A program made the translations under genes and the position numbers. From Actinoallomurus soli (GTDB lineage: Bacteria > Actinomycetota > Actinomycetes > Streptosporangiales > Streptosporangiaceae), in NCBI RefSeq assembly GCF_024055715.1, contig NZ_JAMXMV010000002.1, positions 496,001 to 560,000 on the forward strand: a stretch of 64,000 nucleotides of DNA, written 5' to 3'. Every line of letters begins with the position of its first letter. Position 1 is the stretch's first letter. Below, in pieces: positions 50,807-59,393 of this stretch. The notes under the pieces are model-generated. The model saw only the letters and a list, made by a program, of their open reading frames with translations, was not told the origin of the DNA and searched no databases.

Positions 50807-51538
50807 ATGGTGCGTCGCGTTCGTTCGCTGTTGGTGTCCGCGTTGGTGCTGATGACGGGCTTGGTGGTGGCGGCCGGGCCGGCCTCGGCCGTCATCGGCG
50901 GGTCGAAGAGCACTTACGGCCCCTGGGCGGTGCGCATGCTCATCGACGGCAAACCGGCGTGCACCGGCACGGCGGTCACCAAGCAGTGGATCATCACCGC
51001 CTCGCACTGCTTCTTCGAGCAGGGCGAGGAGATCGCCGACAAGCGGATCTCGTTCCGGGTCGGCAACCTCGACATGCGCAAGGGCACCACGGTCCGCCCG
51101 GTGGGCAAGCGGGCGGGAAACGCGCACGCCGACATGATGCTCATCAAGGTCTCGCCGATGAAGGTCCGCCCGGCGCGCCTGGCCACGGCCCATGTCCACC
51201 CCGGCGAGATCGTGCGGCAGTACGGGTGGGGCGCCACCTGCACCACGGATGAGAACAGCTGCCAGTCGCCCGTGCTCAAGCAGTCGACGCTCCGGGTCGT
51301 GCGCTCGGACGCCCGCCGCTGCGAGGGCTTCGCCGTACCGGGCGGCACGGACTTCTGCCTGGAGAAGGTGTCCGGGATTCCCGCCGGCGGCGACTCCGGA
51401 GCCCCGGTGATGAGCATCGGCGCCCACGGCAAGGAGACCCTGCTCGGCGTCTTCTACGGTTCCGACCGGGAGAAGATGGCCGGGGCCGGCGAGATCGCCC
51501 AGCAGCTCGCCTGGATCCACAAGGTCACCAGGCGATAG
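50807..51538 (+). CDS. Secreted trypsin-like serine protease (S1 family)
   Basis: 243 aa. Signal peptide to about residue 28 (VVAAGPASA) and a mature start VIGGSKSTYGPWAV. The triad is H67 (TASHC), D109 (NAHADMMLI) and S197 (GGDSGAP), and three Cys pairs are possible. The activation-like VIGG start means it may be processed on export. Start ATG at 50807 has AGGAGAGGAG. A strong terminator follows. Confidence 0.93.
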   Translation: MVRRVRSLLVSALVLMTGLVVAAGPASAVIGGSKSTYGPWAVRMLIDGKPACTGTAVTKQWIITASHCFFEQGEEIADKRISFRVGNLDMRKGTTVRPVGKRAGNAHADMMLIKVSPMKVRPARLATAHVHPGEIVRQYGWGATCTTDENSCQSPVLKQSTLRVVRSDARRCEGFAVPGGTDFCLEKVSGIPAGGDSGAPVMSIGAHGKETLLGVFYGSDREKMAGAGEIAQQLAWIHKVTRR

Positions 51539-51553
51539 GGCGGCACGCGACCA

Positions 51554-51590
51554 CTGAGGCCGATCCCCACCACGCGGGGATCGGCCTCAG
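51554..51590. terminator. Hairpin terminator, 15-bp perfect stem
   Basis: CTGAGGCCGATCCCC (51554-51568) pairs with GGGGATCGGCCTCAG (51576-51590) around ACCACGC, 15 bp after the protease stop. No T-run, as usual in high-GC actinomycetes. Confidence 0.85.
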
Positions 51591-51629
51591 CGCGGGTGAG
51601 AGTCGTACGGCGCTGGTACTACTGGCCGG

Positions 51630-52538
51630 ATGGACGCTCTGGAATGGGAGATCAGGCCCTTCGCGGGCATCAGCGGGTTCGGGGTGGACGTGCGGTTCGG
51701 CGCACGGCGCGACGAGGTCGCCGCCGACTTCGCGAAGCGGTTCGGCGACGACCTCGGTGAGGTCCGGCCCTTCCGCAAGGCCGCCTGGGACGTCGGAATC
51801 TGCGACCACTACGTCGCGGGCGACCTCATCGCCTTCTTCGACGACCAGGACCGGCTCTACTACCTCGAGCCGGGCTCCCGCGCGCCGGTCGGCTTCGACG
51901 GGATCGCGCTCACCGGCCGCCCGTACGACGACGTCATCGCGGAGCTGACCGCCCACGGCCTCGAGGTGCCGGGCGGCGACGACGGGCACCGGGTGCCCGA
52001 GGCCGGCTTCGCCCTGACGCGGAACGGCGACGGCGAGGTCGGCTCGGTGGGCGTGTTCGCCGCCGATCCCGGGGACGAGCCCGCCATGTCCGACGAACCC
52101 GAGGTCGCGCCCATCACGGAGCACCGGCTGGTCTCCGGCCGGGGCACCGAGACGGTACGGCTCGGGCAGTCGCGTCAGGAGCTCCGCGCCCTGCTCGGCC
52201 CCGCCCTGCAGAGCGTCCCGCCCTACGGCGGCACCGCGCAGGACTGGTACTTCGACCACGGACTGATCCTCACCTTCGACGAGGACTCCCGGCTCACCAC
52301 CCTCGTGATCGGTTACGTCGGCGTGTCGGGCACCGCCTGGTTCGAGGACGTGCAGCTCCTCGGTCGCGGCTACGCGGAGGTGACCGCGGACCTGGCGGCG
52401 CGCGGCGTCCGGGTCGAGCAGGAGGTCCTCGGCGGCCGCGTGCCCGAGCACGGCTTCTCCCTGTCCCTGCTCGGCCTGCAGAACCCGGCCATGCCGATCG
52501 CCGCCGTCGTCTTCCGCGCGGACCCGACGAGCGGCTGA
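51630..52538 (+). CDS. Hypothetical protein with two related halves
   Basis: 302 aa, soluble, not recognised. The two halves (about 1-145 and 165-302) resemble each other: GARRDEVAADFAKRFG with GQSRQELRALLGPALQ; HYVAGDLIAFFDDQDRLYYLE with YFDHGLILTFDEDSRLTTLV; LTGRPYDDVIAELTAHGLEV with LLGRGYAEVTADLAARGVRV. This looks like an internal duplication of a SMI1/immunity-like or LpqV-like alpha/beta unit. It stands alone with its own promoter after the terminator. Confidence 0.75.
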   Translation: MDALEWEIRPFAGISGFGVDVRFGARRDEVAADFAKRFGDDLGEVRPFRKAAWDVGICDHYVAGDLIAFFDDQDRLYYLEPGSRAPVGFDGIALTGRPYDDVIAELTAHGLEVPGGDDGHRVPEAGFALTRNGDGEVGSVGVFAADPGDEPAMSDEPEVAPITEHRLVSGRGTETVRLGQSRQELRALLGPALQSVPPYGGTAQDWYFDHGLILTFDEDSRLTTLVIGYVGVSGTAWFEDVQLLGRGYAEVTADLAARGVRVEQEVLGGRVPEHGFSLSLLGLQNPAMPIAAVVFRADPTSG

Positions 52539-52593
52539 GGACTCCCACCTGAACACCCCGCTCGATGACGAGGCGCCTCCGCCGCCCGTCACA

Positions 52594-52971
52594 TCACGGA
52601 CGGACCGGCGCCTGCCTGCGGCGGAACTCGTCGAACGGCGTGCGGTCGAACACGAAGCGGTTGTAGACGATCCTCCCGTCGCGGACCGTGACGCACTCGG
52701 CCGCCGGCGCGCTCTCGGCCGGAACCGTCTCGGCGTCGTACATGAGCAGGGCCGTGGTGTCATCCCCGAACGCGGCGATCATCTCGGCCCTGATGAGGAA
52801 CCGCTCGGCGAAGGGCGCGAGGAACTCCCGATACGCCGCGACGCCTTCGAGCCGTCCCGCCGGCGCGTCGCACACGACGTCGTCGGCAAGGTAGGCCACC
52901 GCCGTGTCGAGGTCCTTGCCGGTCCACGCCCGGTGATACGCCAGTGCGGTCTGCAATGCTGGGCTGGTCAT
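52594..52971 (-). CDS. SnoaL-like (NTF2-fold) protein
   Basis: 125 aa, single NTF2-like cone fold: ALAYHRAWTGKDLDTAVAYLADDVVCDAPAG and AAYREFLAPFAERFL. It is divergent from an ECF sigma factor that carries a similar fold at its C-terminus, so it may be the target or partner of that sigma. GAAGGAGA before the ATG. Confidence 0.85.
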   Translation of the reverse strand: MTSPALQTALAYHRAWTGKDLDTAVAYLADDVVCDAPAGRLEGVAAYREFLAPFAERFLIRAEMIAAFGDDTTALLMYDAETVPAESAPAAECVTVRDGRIVYNRFVFDRTPFDEFRRRQAPVRP

Positions 52972-53032
52972 GATGTCTCCTTCTTCCGGTGTCACCTCTT
53001 ACGACACCGGCGAGCCGCGGAACGGAACGGTC

Positions 53033-54013
53033 ATGGCGGACGTGACTCTGGAATCTCTGATGACGGCTCACCGGCCCGAGCTGCTGCTGCACTGCTACCG
53101 GCTGCTCGGCTCGCTGACCGACGCCGAGGACGTCCTGCAGGAGACGTTCCTGGCGGCCTGGCGCGGCCTCGACTCCTTCGAGCACCGCGCGTCGCCCCGC
53201 TCGTGGCTGTACCGCATCGCCACCAACCGCTGCCTCAACGCGCTGCGCGACCGTCGTCGGCGGATCCCGCCCGCGCCCGAGCCGCCGTTCGAGCCGCCGC
53301 GACCCAGCCGCCGCGGTGACGTTCCCTGGCTGCAGCCTTACCCGGACGCGCTGCTGGAACAGCTTCCCGGCACCGAACCCGGTCCCGAGACGCGGTACAC
53401 GGCGCGAGAGGCGATCGAGCTGGCTTTCGTCGCCGCGCTGCAACGGCTTCCGCCGCGGCAGGCGGCCGCGCTGGTGCTCTGCGACGTGCTCGGTCATCCG
53501 CTCGATGAGGCCGCCTCGCTGCTCGGCACGACACCGACCGCCGTCAAGGGGCTCCGTCAGCGGGCCCGGGCCGCACTCGGCCGGTGTCGCGGCGACGCCC
53601 ACGCCGCACCGCCCGACCCGGGTTCGGCGCAGGAGCGGGAGCTGGTCCGCCGCTTCGCCGACGCCTTCAGCACCGACGACGTCGATACGGTGATCGGCCT
53701 GCTCACCGATGACGCGTGGCTGGCGATGCCGCCCGCCCCGCACGAGTACCAGGGCATCGCGGCGATCGGCTCGTTCCTGCGGGCGAGCGCCGCCTGGCGC
53801 GCGGGCCGGCGTCTGAGGCTGCACTCCACCCGGGCCAACGGGCAGCCGGCGTTCGTCTGCCGCCTCGACGGCGCCGTCGAACGACCCGCCGGGCTGATCG
53901 TGCTGACGCTCGCCGGCGGCCGCGTCCACGCCATCACCCGGTTCCTCGACGACCGGGTGATGGATCCCTTCGGACCGACGCCCGACGACCAGGACCGCTC
54001 CGCGACGCCGTAG
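53033..54013 (+). CDS. ECF sigma factor with C-terminal SnoaL-like domain
   Basis: 326 aa. Sigma region 2 (ELLLHCYRLLGSLTDAEDVLQETFLAAWRGL), region 4 (LPPRQAAALVLCDVLGHPLDEAASLLGTTPTAVKGLRQRARAAL) and a SnoaL-like C-terminal domain (FADAFSTDDVDTVIGLLTDDAWLAMPPAPHEYQG). It belongs to the SigX5/ECF56-like group, where the C-terminal domain replaces an anti-sigma factor. No anti-sigma gene is adjacent. ATG at 53033. Confidence 0.9.
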   Translation: MADVTLESLMTAHRPELLLHCYRLLGSLTDAEDVLQETFLAAWRGLDSFEHRASPRSWLYRIATNRCLNALRDRRRRIPPAPEPPFEPPRPSRRGDVPWLQPYPDALLEQLPGTEPGPETRYTAREAIELAFVAALQRLPPRQAAALVLCDVLGHPLDEAASLLGTTPTAVKGLRQRARAALGRCRGDAHAAPPDPGSAQERELVRRFADAFSTDDVDTVIGLLTDDAWLAMPPAPHEYQGIAAIGSFLRASAAWRAGRRLRLHSTRANGQPAFVCRLDGAVERPAGLIVLTLAGGRVHAITRFLDDRVMDPFGPTPDDQDRSATP

Positions 54014-54045
54014 CCGGCGGCGTCCTCACCGGCGCGGTCACCGCC

Positions 54046-54819
54046 TCACGCGTCCCGCAGCCGGAACAGCAGGCCGCCGGTGAGCAGCCCGGCTCCGGCC
54101 CAGGCGGCGAGCACGCACAGACCCGCCCATGGTCCGACGGGAAGGCTCGACAGGTGGGCGGTCGACTGGACGGCGAGCCCGGCGTTCATCGGCGAGATCC
54201 GCCACAGGAACCTGCCCCAGTACGGGTCGGTGACCAGGTACGGCAGCACCGACAGGACGTACAGCAGGCCGAACACCAGACCGATGGCCGTCGCCGAGTC
54301 GCGCACCGCGGTCGCGACGCCGAGGCCCAGCAGGGCGATCAGCGCGAGGTACACGACGGAACCGGCCGCCGCCCGGAGCGTCGGCCCGTCGGCCAGGGAC
54401 AGGGTCGGGTACCCGTGCGCGGGGACGAAGCCGTTCCCCGGCAGGATGAGCCGCGCCGCCAGGACGGACCCGAGCACGGCGGCCGTTCCCGCGGCCGAGG
54501 TGAGCGCGGTGAGCAACGTCGCCTTGGCCGCCAGGACGGCGGTGCGGCGCGGCATCGCGGTCAGGGTGGTGCGGATCATGCCGGTGCCGTACTCCCCGCC
54601 GGCCGAGAGCACGGCCAGGATGACGACGATCGCCTGGCCCGCCTGCACGCCGGACAGGCCGATCTTCGGCGCGTCGTACCGGCACCCCGCCGAGGGGCAG
54701 GACACGATCGCGGCCGCGGCGGCGCTCACGGTGACGGTCAGCGCCACGGCGGCGAGCAGCAGCCAGAAGGTGCTCGGCAGGGTCCGTAGTTTGGTCCACT
54801 CCGCGCGCAGTTCCCTCAC
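54046..54819 (-). CDS. ABC-2 type permease (second of two)
   Basis: 257 aa, six membrane segments. ELRAEWTKLRTLPSTFWLLLAAVALTV is the usual actinomycete ABC-2 N-terminus, followed by GGEYGTGMIRTTLTAMPRRTAVLAAK. It overlaps the previous permease gene by 4 bp (GTGA). Last gene of the three-gene ABC operon. Confidence 0.9.
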   Translation of the reverse strand: MRELRAEWTKLRTLPSTFWLLLAAVALTVTVSAAAAAIVSCPSAGCRYDAPKIGLSGVQAGQAIVVILAVLSAGGEYGTGMIRTTLTAMPRRTAVLAAKATLLTALTSAAGTAAVLGSVLAARLILPGNGFVPAHGYPTLSLADGPTLRAAAGSVVYLALIALLGLGVATAVRDSATAIGLVFGLLYVLSVLPYLVTDPYWGRFLWRISPMNAGLAVQSTAHLSSLPVGPWAGLCVLAAWAGAGLLTGGLLFRLRDA

Positions 54820-56357
54820 GCGTCCCTCCGGCGCAGTACGAGGGCGGCCAGAGCGAGGGCGAGTACGGCGTATCCGCAGGAGACGGCGAAGCCGGCCCAC
54901 GGTGCCAGCGGGTAGTAGCCGGCCTGCGGCGAGTAGAACGCGGTCACCTGCGGATACGCCGGGACGCTCTGCTGGAGCGCGAACCCGGCGGCGGGCGTCA
55001 CCCGCAGCAGCCACCGCGACGCATCGACGGGCAGGACCGAGGTGGTCGCGAGGATGCGGGGCAGGACGACCAGCGCGATCGCGCCGGTGATCGCCACGGC
55101 GCTGCGCCGGAACACGGTACCGAGCGCGAGGGCGAGGACGGCCGTGACCGCGAGCAGTGCGGCGGTGCCCGCCACGACGCGCAGGTCGGTGAGCGGGCCG
55201 ACCGGCAGGAGGTAGTCGCCGTTGGCGCGCAGGATGTGCGCGCCGAGCGGGACCGTGACGCCGGCGGCGGCCACTCCGGCCGCGAACGTCACCGCGGCGA
55301 TCACCACGGCCTTCGCCGTCAGCGTCCGGCCACGCCGGGGACCGGCGAGCAGGGTCGTGCGGATCAGCCCCCGCCGGTACTCCGCGGTGACGAACACCAC
55401 CGCGACCACGATCACGACGATCAGGCCCGCGAGCAGCCCGGAGAGGGTCTTCTCGACCATCTGGCCGTCCGTGCGGGGCGCGATGTCGCCGTTCCCCGTC
55501 ACGGTGAAGACGCCGCCGGCCCGGGTGGCTCCGCCCGGATGGTGGATGGCCCCGCCGGGTTCCCTCTCGGCCCCGATGTCGTCGTCGCGCCACGAACCGC
55601 CGGACGTCCCGCCTCGGACTGCGACGTGGTCGAAGGCCGCTGTGGCCTCGGCGAAGCGCAACGCGGCGACGGCTCCGCCGAGATCGGCCTGCCGCACCGT
55701 CAGGTCGCCGGGGCAGGCGGCGAACAGCCCGACCTGTACGGCGGCCGGCAGCCCGGCCGGGCGGGCCGTGCCGACCTTCGCCCACCGGGTGCCGTCGGCC
55801 GACTCGTAGCCGGTCAGTTCGTCGCCCGCGCGGGTGAGCCGGAGCCAGCGCGGGGCCGCCTGCGAGACACCGCTCCGGCCGCCGGCCGTGTCGTGGACGA
55901 AGTCGTGCTGCATCCGCACCCCGTGCCGGCCGGTCACCATCAGCGCCGCGTAGGCCGCGCCCTGACGAGTGCCATCCTTGATCATCACGCCGGCCTTCGC
56001 CCACGGCTCCACCCCGGGAACGACCCGCCGGACGCCGGGGGTGGCGTCCGGCAGCCGGATCCGGCCGGTCAGGGAGGTCACGCGGACGGTGATGGAGCCG
56101 TCTCCGTCCAGCGTCCGGTGCACGAAGAAGAACTTGTCGTCGACGGCCTCGCCGCCCGGGCCGAGCGGCACGGCGGGGCAGACGTCGCTCGGACCGCCGC
56201 ACGAGGAGTGGCTGCCGGACGCCGAGAAGAGCCCGAGGCCCACGGTGACCAGCACCGCGACCGCCATGCCGAGCACCCAGCCCCGGACCGTACGGAACTT
56301 GGTCCACTCCGCGCGCGACAGCCGCGCGAGGCTCCGCCAGCCGTACGCGAAGGTCAT
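54816..56357 (-). CDS. ABC-2 type permease with inserted extracellular beta-sandwich domain
   Basis: 513 aa. Between the first membrane helix (VLGMAVAVLVTVGLGLF) and the second (LAGLIVVIVVAVVFV) about 230 extracellular residues are inserted. They read VDDKFFFVHRTLDGDGSITVRV, VEPWAKAGVMIKDGTRQG and LRLTRAGDELTGYESADGTRW, the signature of DUF1349/laminin-G-like beta sandwiches. The rest is a normal ABC-2 permease with RRGLIRTTLLAGPRRGRTLTAK. The outer domain may sense or bind an extracellular substrate. Overlaps ATGA with the ATPase. Confidence 0.88.
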   Translation of the reverse strand: MTFAYGWRSLARLSRAEWTKFRTVRGWVLGMAVAVLVTVGLGLFSASGSHSSCGGPSDVCPAVPLGPGGEAVDDKFFFVHRTLDGDGSITVRVTSLTGRIRLPDATPGVRRVVPGVEPWAKAGVMIKDGTRQGAAYAALMVTGRHGVRMQHDFVHDTAGGRSGVSQAAPRWLRLTRAGDELTGYESADGTRWAKVGTARPAGLPAAVQVGLFAACPGDLTVRQADLGGAVAALRFAEATAAFDHVAVRGGTSGGSWRDDDIGAEREPGGAIHHPGGATRAGGVFTVTGNGDIAPRTDGQMVEKTLSGLLAGLIVVIVVAVVFVTAEYRRGLIRTTLLAGPRRGRTLTAKAVVIAAVTFAAGVAAAGVTVPLGAHILRANGDYLLPVGPLTDLRVVAGTAALLAVTAVLALALGTVFRRSAVAITGAIALVVLPRILATTSVLPVDASRWLLRVTPAAGFALQQSVPAYPQVTAFYSPQAGYYPLAPWAGFAVSCGYAVLALALAALVLRRRDA

Positions 56358-57412
56358 CGGACCGCCTCCCGGCCCGTGCCGGCGTGGAACTCGACCGCGT
56401 CGCGGGTGAGCTCCAGGTACGCCTCTTCGAGCGTCGCGCGCTGGGCCACGACCTCGGAGAACGGCACCGAGTCGGCGGTGAGCAGCGCGACGATCCGCTC
56501 GCCCGGCAGCCCGGAGACGGTGAGCAGGTCGCCCCCGGAGACGGCGAACGCCTCGCCCCCGGAGACGGCGAAGGCCTCGCCCCCGGAGACGGTGAGCGGG
56601 CCGTTCCCGGAGGCGGCGAACGTTTCGCTCCGGGAGACGGCGAGCGCGTCGCTTCCGGAGACGGTCACGGTGGCGCCCGCGCGCGCCAGCGTCCGCATCG
56701 CCCGCTCCGGCTCCGGGGTGCGCACGGCGACGCGGCCGCGCGAGACGGCGGCGATGAGTTCCGTGACACCGGTGTCGGCGATGACCCGGCCCCGGCCCAC
56801 CACGATCAGGTGGTCGGCGGTGCCCTGCAACTCGCCCATCAGGTGGCTGGACACCAGGACGGCACGGCCCTGGGCGGCCAGCGACCGCAGGAGGCCGCGG
56901 ATCCAGATCACGCCCTCGGGATCGAGGCCGTTGACCGGCTCGTCGAGCATGAGCACCGGCGGGTCGCCGAGCAGCGCGGCCGCGATCCCCAGCCGCTGGC
57001 GCATGCCCAGCGAGAAGCCACCCGCCTTCCGCCGGGCCGCGGACCGCAGGCCCACCTGCTCGATCACCTCGTCGACGCGCCGGGCACCCAGCCCCTGGGA
57101 GTGGGCCAGCCACAGCAGGTGGCCGCGGGCGGACCGGCTCGGTTGCAGCGCGGCGGCGTCCAGCAGCGCCCCGACGTGGCGCAGGGGCTCGCGCAGGCTC
57201 CGGTACGGCCGGCCGCCGACCAGCGCCGTGCCCTCGTCCGCCGCGTCCAGGCCCAGGACCACCCGCATGGTGGTCGACTTCCCCGCGCCGTTGGGTCCGA
57301 CGAAGCCGGTGACCCGTCCCGGCCGTACCGTGAACGACATCCCGTCCAGCGCCAGAGTCGGCCCGAACCGTTTGCGCAGCCCGTTCACCTCGATGGTCGC
57401 TTCTCCGCGCAT
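56354..57412 (-). CDS. ABC transporter ATP-binding protein
   Basis: 352 aa. Walker A GPNGAGKSTT, signature (GFSLGMRQRLGIAAALLGDPP), Walker B VLMLDEPVNGLDP and switch His SSHLMGEL. After residue 240 comes a tandem-repeat insert, six 8-residue units (AFAVSGGE-like), within the C-terminal extension. ATG preceded by GAGGGAAAGG. It is upstream of two permeases and divergent from a two-component system, a pairing typical of peptide-antibiotic detoxification (Bce/lantibiotic-type), which is inference. Confidence 0.92.
   Translation of the reverse strand: MRGEATIEVNGLRKRFGPTLALDGMSFTVRPGRVTGFVGPNGAGKSTTMRVVLGLDAADEGTALVGGRPYRSLREPLRHVGALLDAAALQPSRSARGHLLWLAHSQGLGARRVDEVIEQVGLRSAARRKAGGFSLGMRQRLGIAAALLGDPPVLMLDEPVNGLDPEGVIWIRGLLRSLAAQGRAVLVSSHLMGELQGTADHLIVVGRGRVIADTGVTELIAAVSRGRVAVRTPEPERAMRTLARAGATVTVSGSDALAVSRSETFAASGNGPLTVSGGEAFAVSGGEAFAVSGGDLLTVSGLPGERIVALLTADSVPFSEVVAQRATLEEAYLELTRDAVEFHAGTGREAVR
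56531..56674 (-). repeat. Six 24-bp tandem repeats inside the ABC ATPase gene
   Basis: Six consecutive 24-bp units from 56531 to 56674. Units 1 and 2 (56531-56554 and 56555-56578) differ at one base only; later units are more diverged (CCCGGAGACGG core). They code octapeptides like AFAVSGGE and keep frame. Confidence 0.95.
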
Positions 57413-57549
57413 CGTCCCGTCCTTTCCCTCGGTCGGGACAGACCCTGGACGGGACGCCGTAACGGGGGCCGAACGGATGCCGTTATTCCGCTGTTAGGCG
57501 CGGCCCGGCATGCTGTTCCCGGCGCGGGAACGGACGTCGGGAGGGGACC

Positions 57550-58713
57550 ATGAGGCTGCGGATCCGCACCGTACGGGCGCGGTTCACCGCCCTCTACGGC
57601 GTCGTCTTCTTCCTGTCCGGCGTGGTGCTCCTGGCGATCGCCGGGGGCGTGGCCCTGAGCCCGACGCGGGTCTCCAGCGTGGCGCCGGGCCCGGAGCCGG
57701 CCCCTCCCGGAAGTGCCCTGACCCAGGCGCAGACGCAGATCGCCTGGCTGCGGCGGCAGCTGGCCGAGCAGCAGGCGGTCCACACCCGGCAACTGCTGGC
57801 GGGGGCGGCCGTCGCGCTGGCCGTCATGGGGGTCGCGTCGATCGTGCTGGGGCGTGTCATCGCGGGCCGCGTGCTGCGCCCGCTGCGGGCCATCACCGCG
57901 GCGACCCGGCGGATCACCGCCGACAGCCTGCACGAGCGGCTGGCCGTCCCCGGCCCCGCCGACGAGGTCAAGGATCTCGCCGACACCATCGACGACCTGC
58001 TGGAGCGCCTGGAGGACGCCTTCGCGGCCCAGCGGCGCTTCGTCGCGGACGCGTCCCACGAGCTGCGCACCCCGCTGACGACGATGCGCGCGTCCCTGGA
58101 CGTGGCGATGGCCAAGCCGGAGCCCGCCCCGCCGCAGACCGTCGCCCTCGCCGGCCGGCTGCGGACCGGACTCGACGAGATCGACCGGCTGCTGGAGGGT
58201 CTTCTCGCGCTCGCCCGGGCGCAGCACGGCGAGCTTCCCGACCGTACGACGGTGTCGCTCGCCGGTCTGGTGTCCCCATCGGTGGCCGCCCGTGCTCCCG
58301 ACATCGCCGCCAGGGGGCTGACCGTGCACGAGGCCCTCGGCGGCGACCTGCCCGTACGGGGCAGCAGGGCGCTGCTGGGCCGCATGGTCGACAACGTCAT
58401 CGACAACGCGATCCGCCACAACCACGATCGCGGCTGGATCCGCGTCGCCACCACGGACGACGGCGGGACGGGCCGGCTGGTCGTCGAGACGGGCGGCGAG
58501 GTCCTCGACCCACGGCAGGTCGCGGAGCTGGCCCGGCCGTTCCGCCGGCTCGGCGCCGACCGGACCGGTACGGGCGACGGCACGGGGCTCGGCCTGTCGA
58601 TCGTCGCGGCCGTGGCCACCGCGCACGGTGGCCGGTTGGACCTGCGCGCCCTCCCGGAGGGCGGCCTGCGCGTCGCCGTCTCGCTGCCGCTGGCCGCCGC
58701 GGTTCCGGCATGA
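57550..58713 (+). CDS. Sensor histidine kinase
   Basis: 387 aa. Two membrane helices (FTALYGVVFFLSGVVLLAIAGG, LLAGAAVALAVMGVASIVLG) enclose a short outer loop of about 60 residues, then HAMP, dimerisation with phospho-His H170 (DASHELRTPL), N-box MVDNVIDNAIRHN and G-box DGTGLGLSIV. It senses an extracytoplasmic or membrane signal. The stop overlaps the response regulator start by 4 bp (ATGA). Divergent from the ABC operon, its probable target. Confidence 0.92.
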   Translation: MRLRIRTVRARFTALYGVVFFLSGVVLLAIAGGVALSPTRVSSVAPGPEPAPPGSALTQAQTQIAWLRRQLAEQQAVHTRQLLAGAAVALAVMGVASIVLGRVIAGRVLRPLRAITAATRRITADSLHERLAVPGPADEVKDLADTIDDLLERLEDAFAAQRRFVADASHELRTPLTTMRASLDVAMAKPEPAPPQTVALAGRLRTGLDEIDRLLEGLLALARAQHGELPDRTTVSLAGLVSPSVAARAPDIAARGLTVHEALGGDLPVRGSRALLGRMVDNVIDNAIRHNHDRGWIRVATTDDGGTGRLVVETGGEVLDPRQVAELARPFRRLGADRTGTGDGTGLGLSIVAAVATAHGGRLDLRALPEGGLRVAVSLPLAAAVPA

Positions 58714-59393
58714 GGGTCCTGGTGGTCGAGGACGCCCGGTCCCTCGCCGAGGTCCTGGTCGAGGGACTCCGCGACCAGGGCATGGCCGTGGACGCCGCCC
58801 ACGACGGGCTGGAGGCCGCCGCCAAGCTCGACCGCAACGCCTACGACGTCGTCGTCCTCGACCGCGACCTGCCCGGCGTCCACGGCGACACGCTCTGCCA
58901 GATGATCACCGAGGACGACGACCGTCCCCTGGTGCTGATGCTGACCGCGGCCGGGGCGCCCGGCGACCGTGTCAGCGGGCTGAGCCTGGGGGCCGACGAC
59001 TACCTGGCCAAACCGTTCCACTTCCCCGAGCTCGTCCTGCGCGTGCGCGCCCTGGCGCGCCGCCGGCCCTCGGCGCGGGCCCGTACGCTGCGCGCGGCGG
59101 GGATCGAACTGGACCCGGCACGGCGCACCGTGACCCGCGACGGCCGCCACCTCGACCTGTCGGTCAAGGAGTTCGGCGTCCTGGAGGCGCTGCTGCGCGC
59201 GGCGCCCGCGTTCCTCAGCGCCGAGGACCTGCTCGACCAGGTGTGGGACGAGCACGCAGATCCCTTCACCAACACCGTCGCGGTGACGATCGGCCGGCTG
59301 CGCCGCAAGCTCGGCGACCCGCCCGTCATCGTCACCACCCCGGGCGTGGGCTACCGCGTCGTCGGCGAGGCCCCGACCACCCGGCCCGGCTGA
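58710..59393 (+). CDS. OmpR/PhoB-type response regulator
   Basis: 227 aa. Receiver with phospho-acceptor D51 (VVVLDRDLPGVHG), Thr and Lys in LMLTAAG and DDYLAKPFHF, and a winged helix (HLDLSVKEFGVLEALLRAAPAFLSAEDLLDQVWDE). Partner of the preceding kinase. Its 3' end overlaps the convergent MFS gene by 43 bp. Confidence 0.93.
   Translation: MRVLVVEDARSLAEVLVEGLRDQGMAVDAAHDGLEAAAKLDRNAYDVVVLDRDLPGVHGDTLCQMITEDDDRPLVLMLTAAGAPGDRVSGLSLGADDYLAKPFHFPELVLRVRALARRRPSARARTLRAAGIELDPARRTVTRDGRHLDLSVKEFGVLEALLRAAPAFLSAEDLLDQVWDEHADPFTNTVAVTIGRLRRKLGDPPVIVTTPGVGYRVVGEAPTTRPG

Noticed and set aside
56531-56674. Tandem 24-bp repeats as a CRISPR array
   Set aside because: Units are contiguous without spacers and are read in frame inside an ABC ATPase gene; no cas gene is present.
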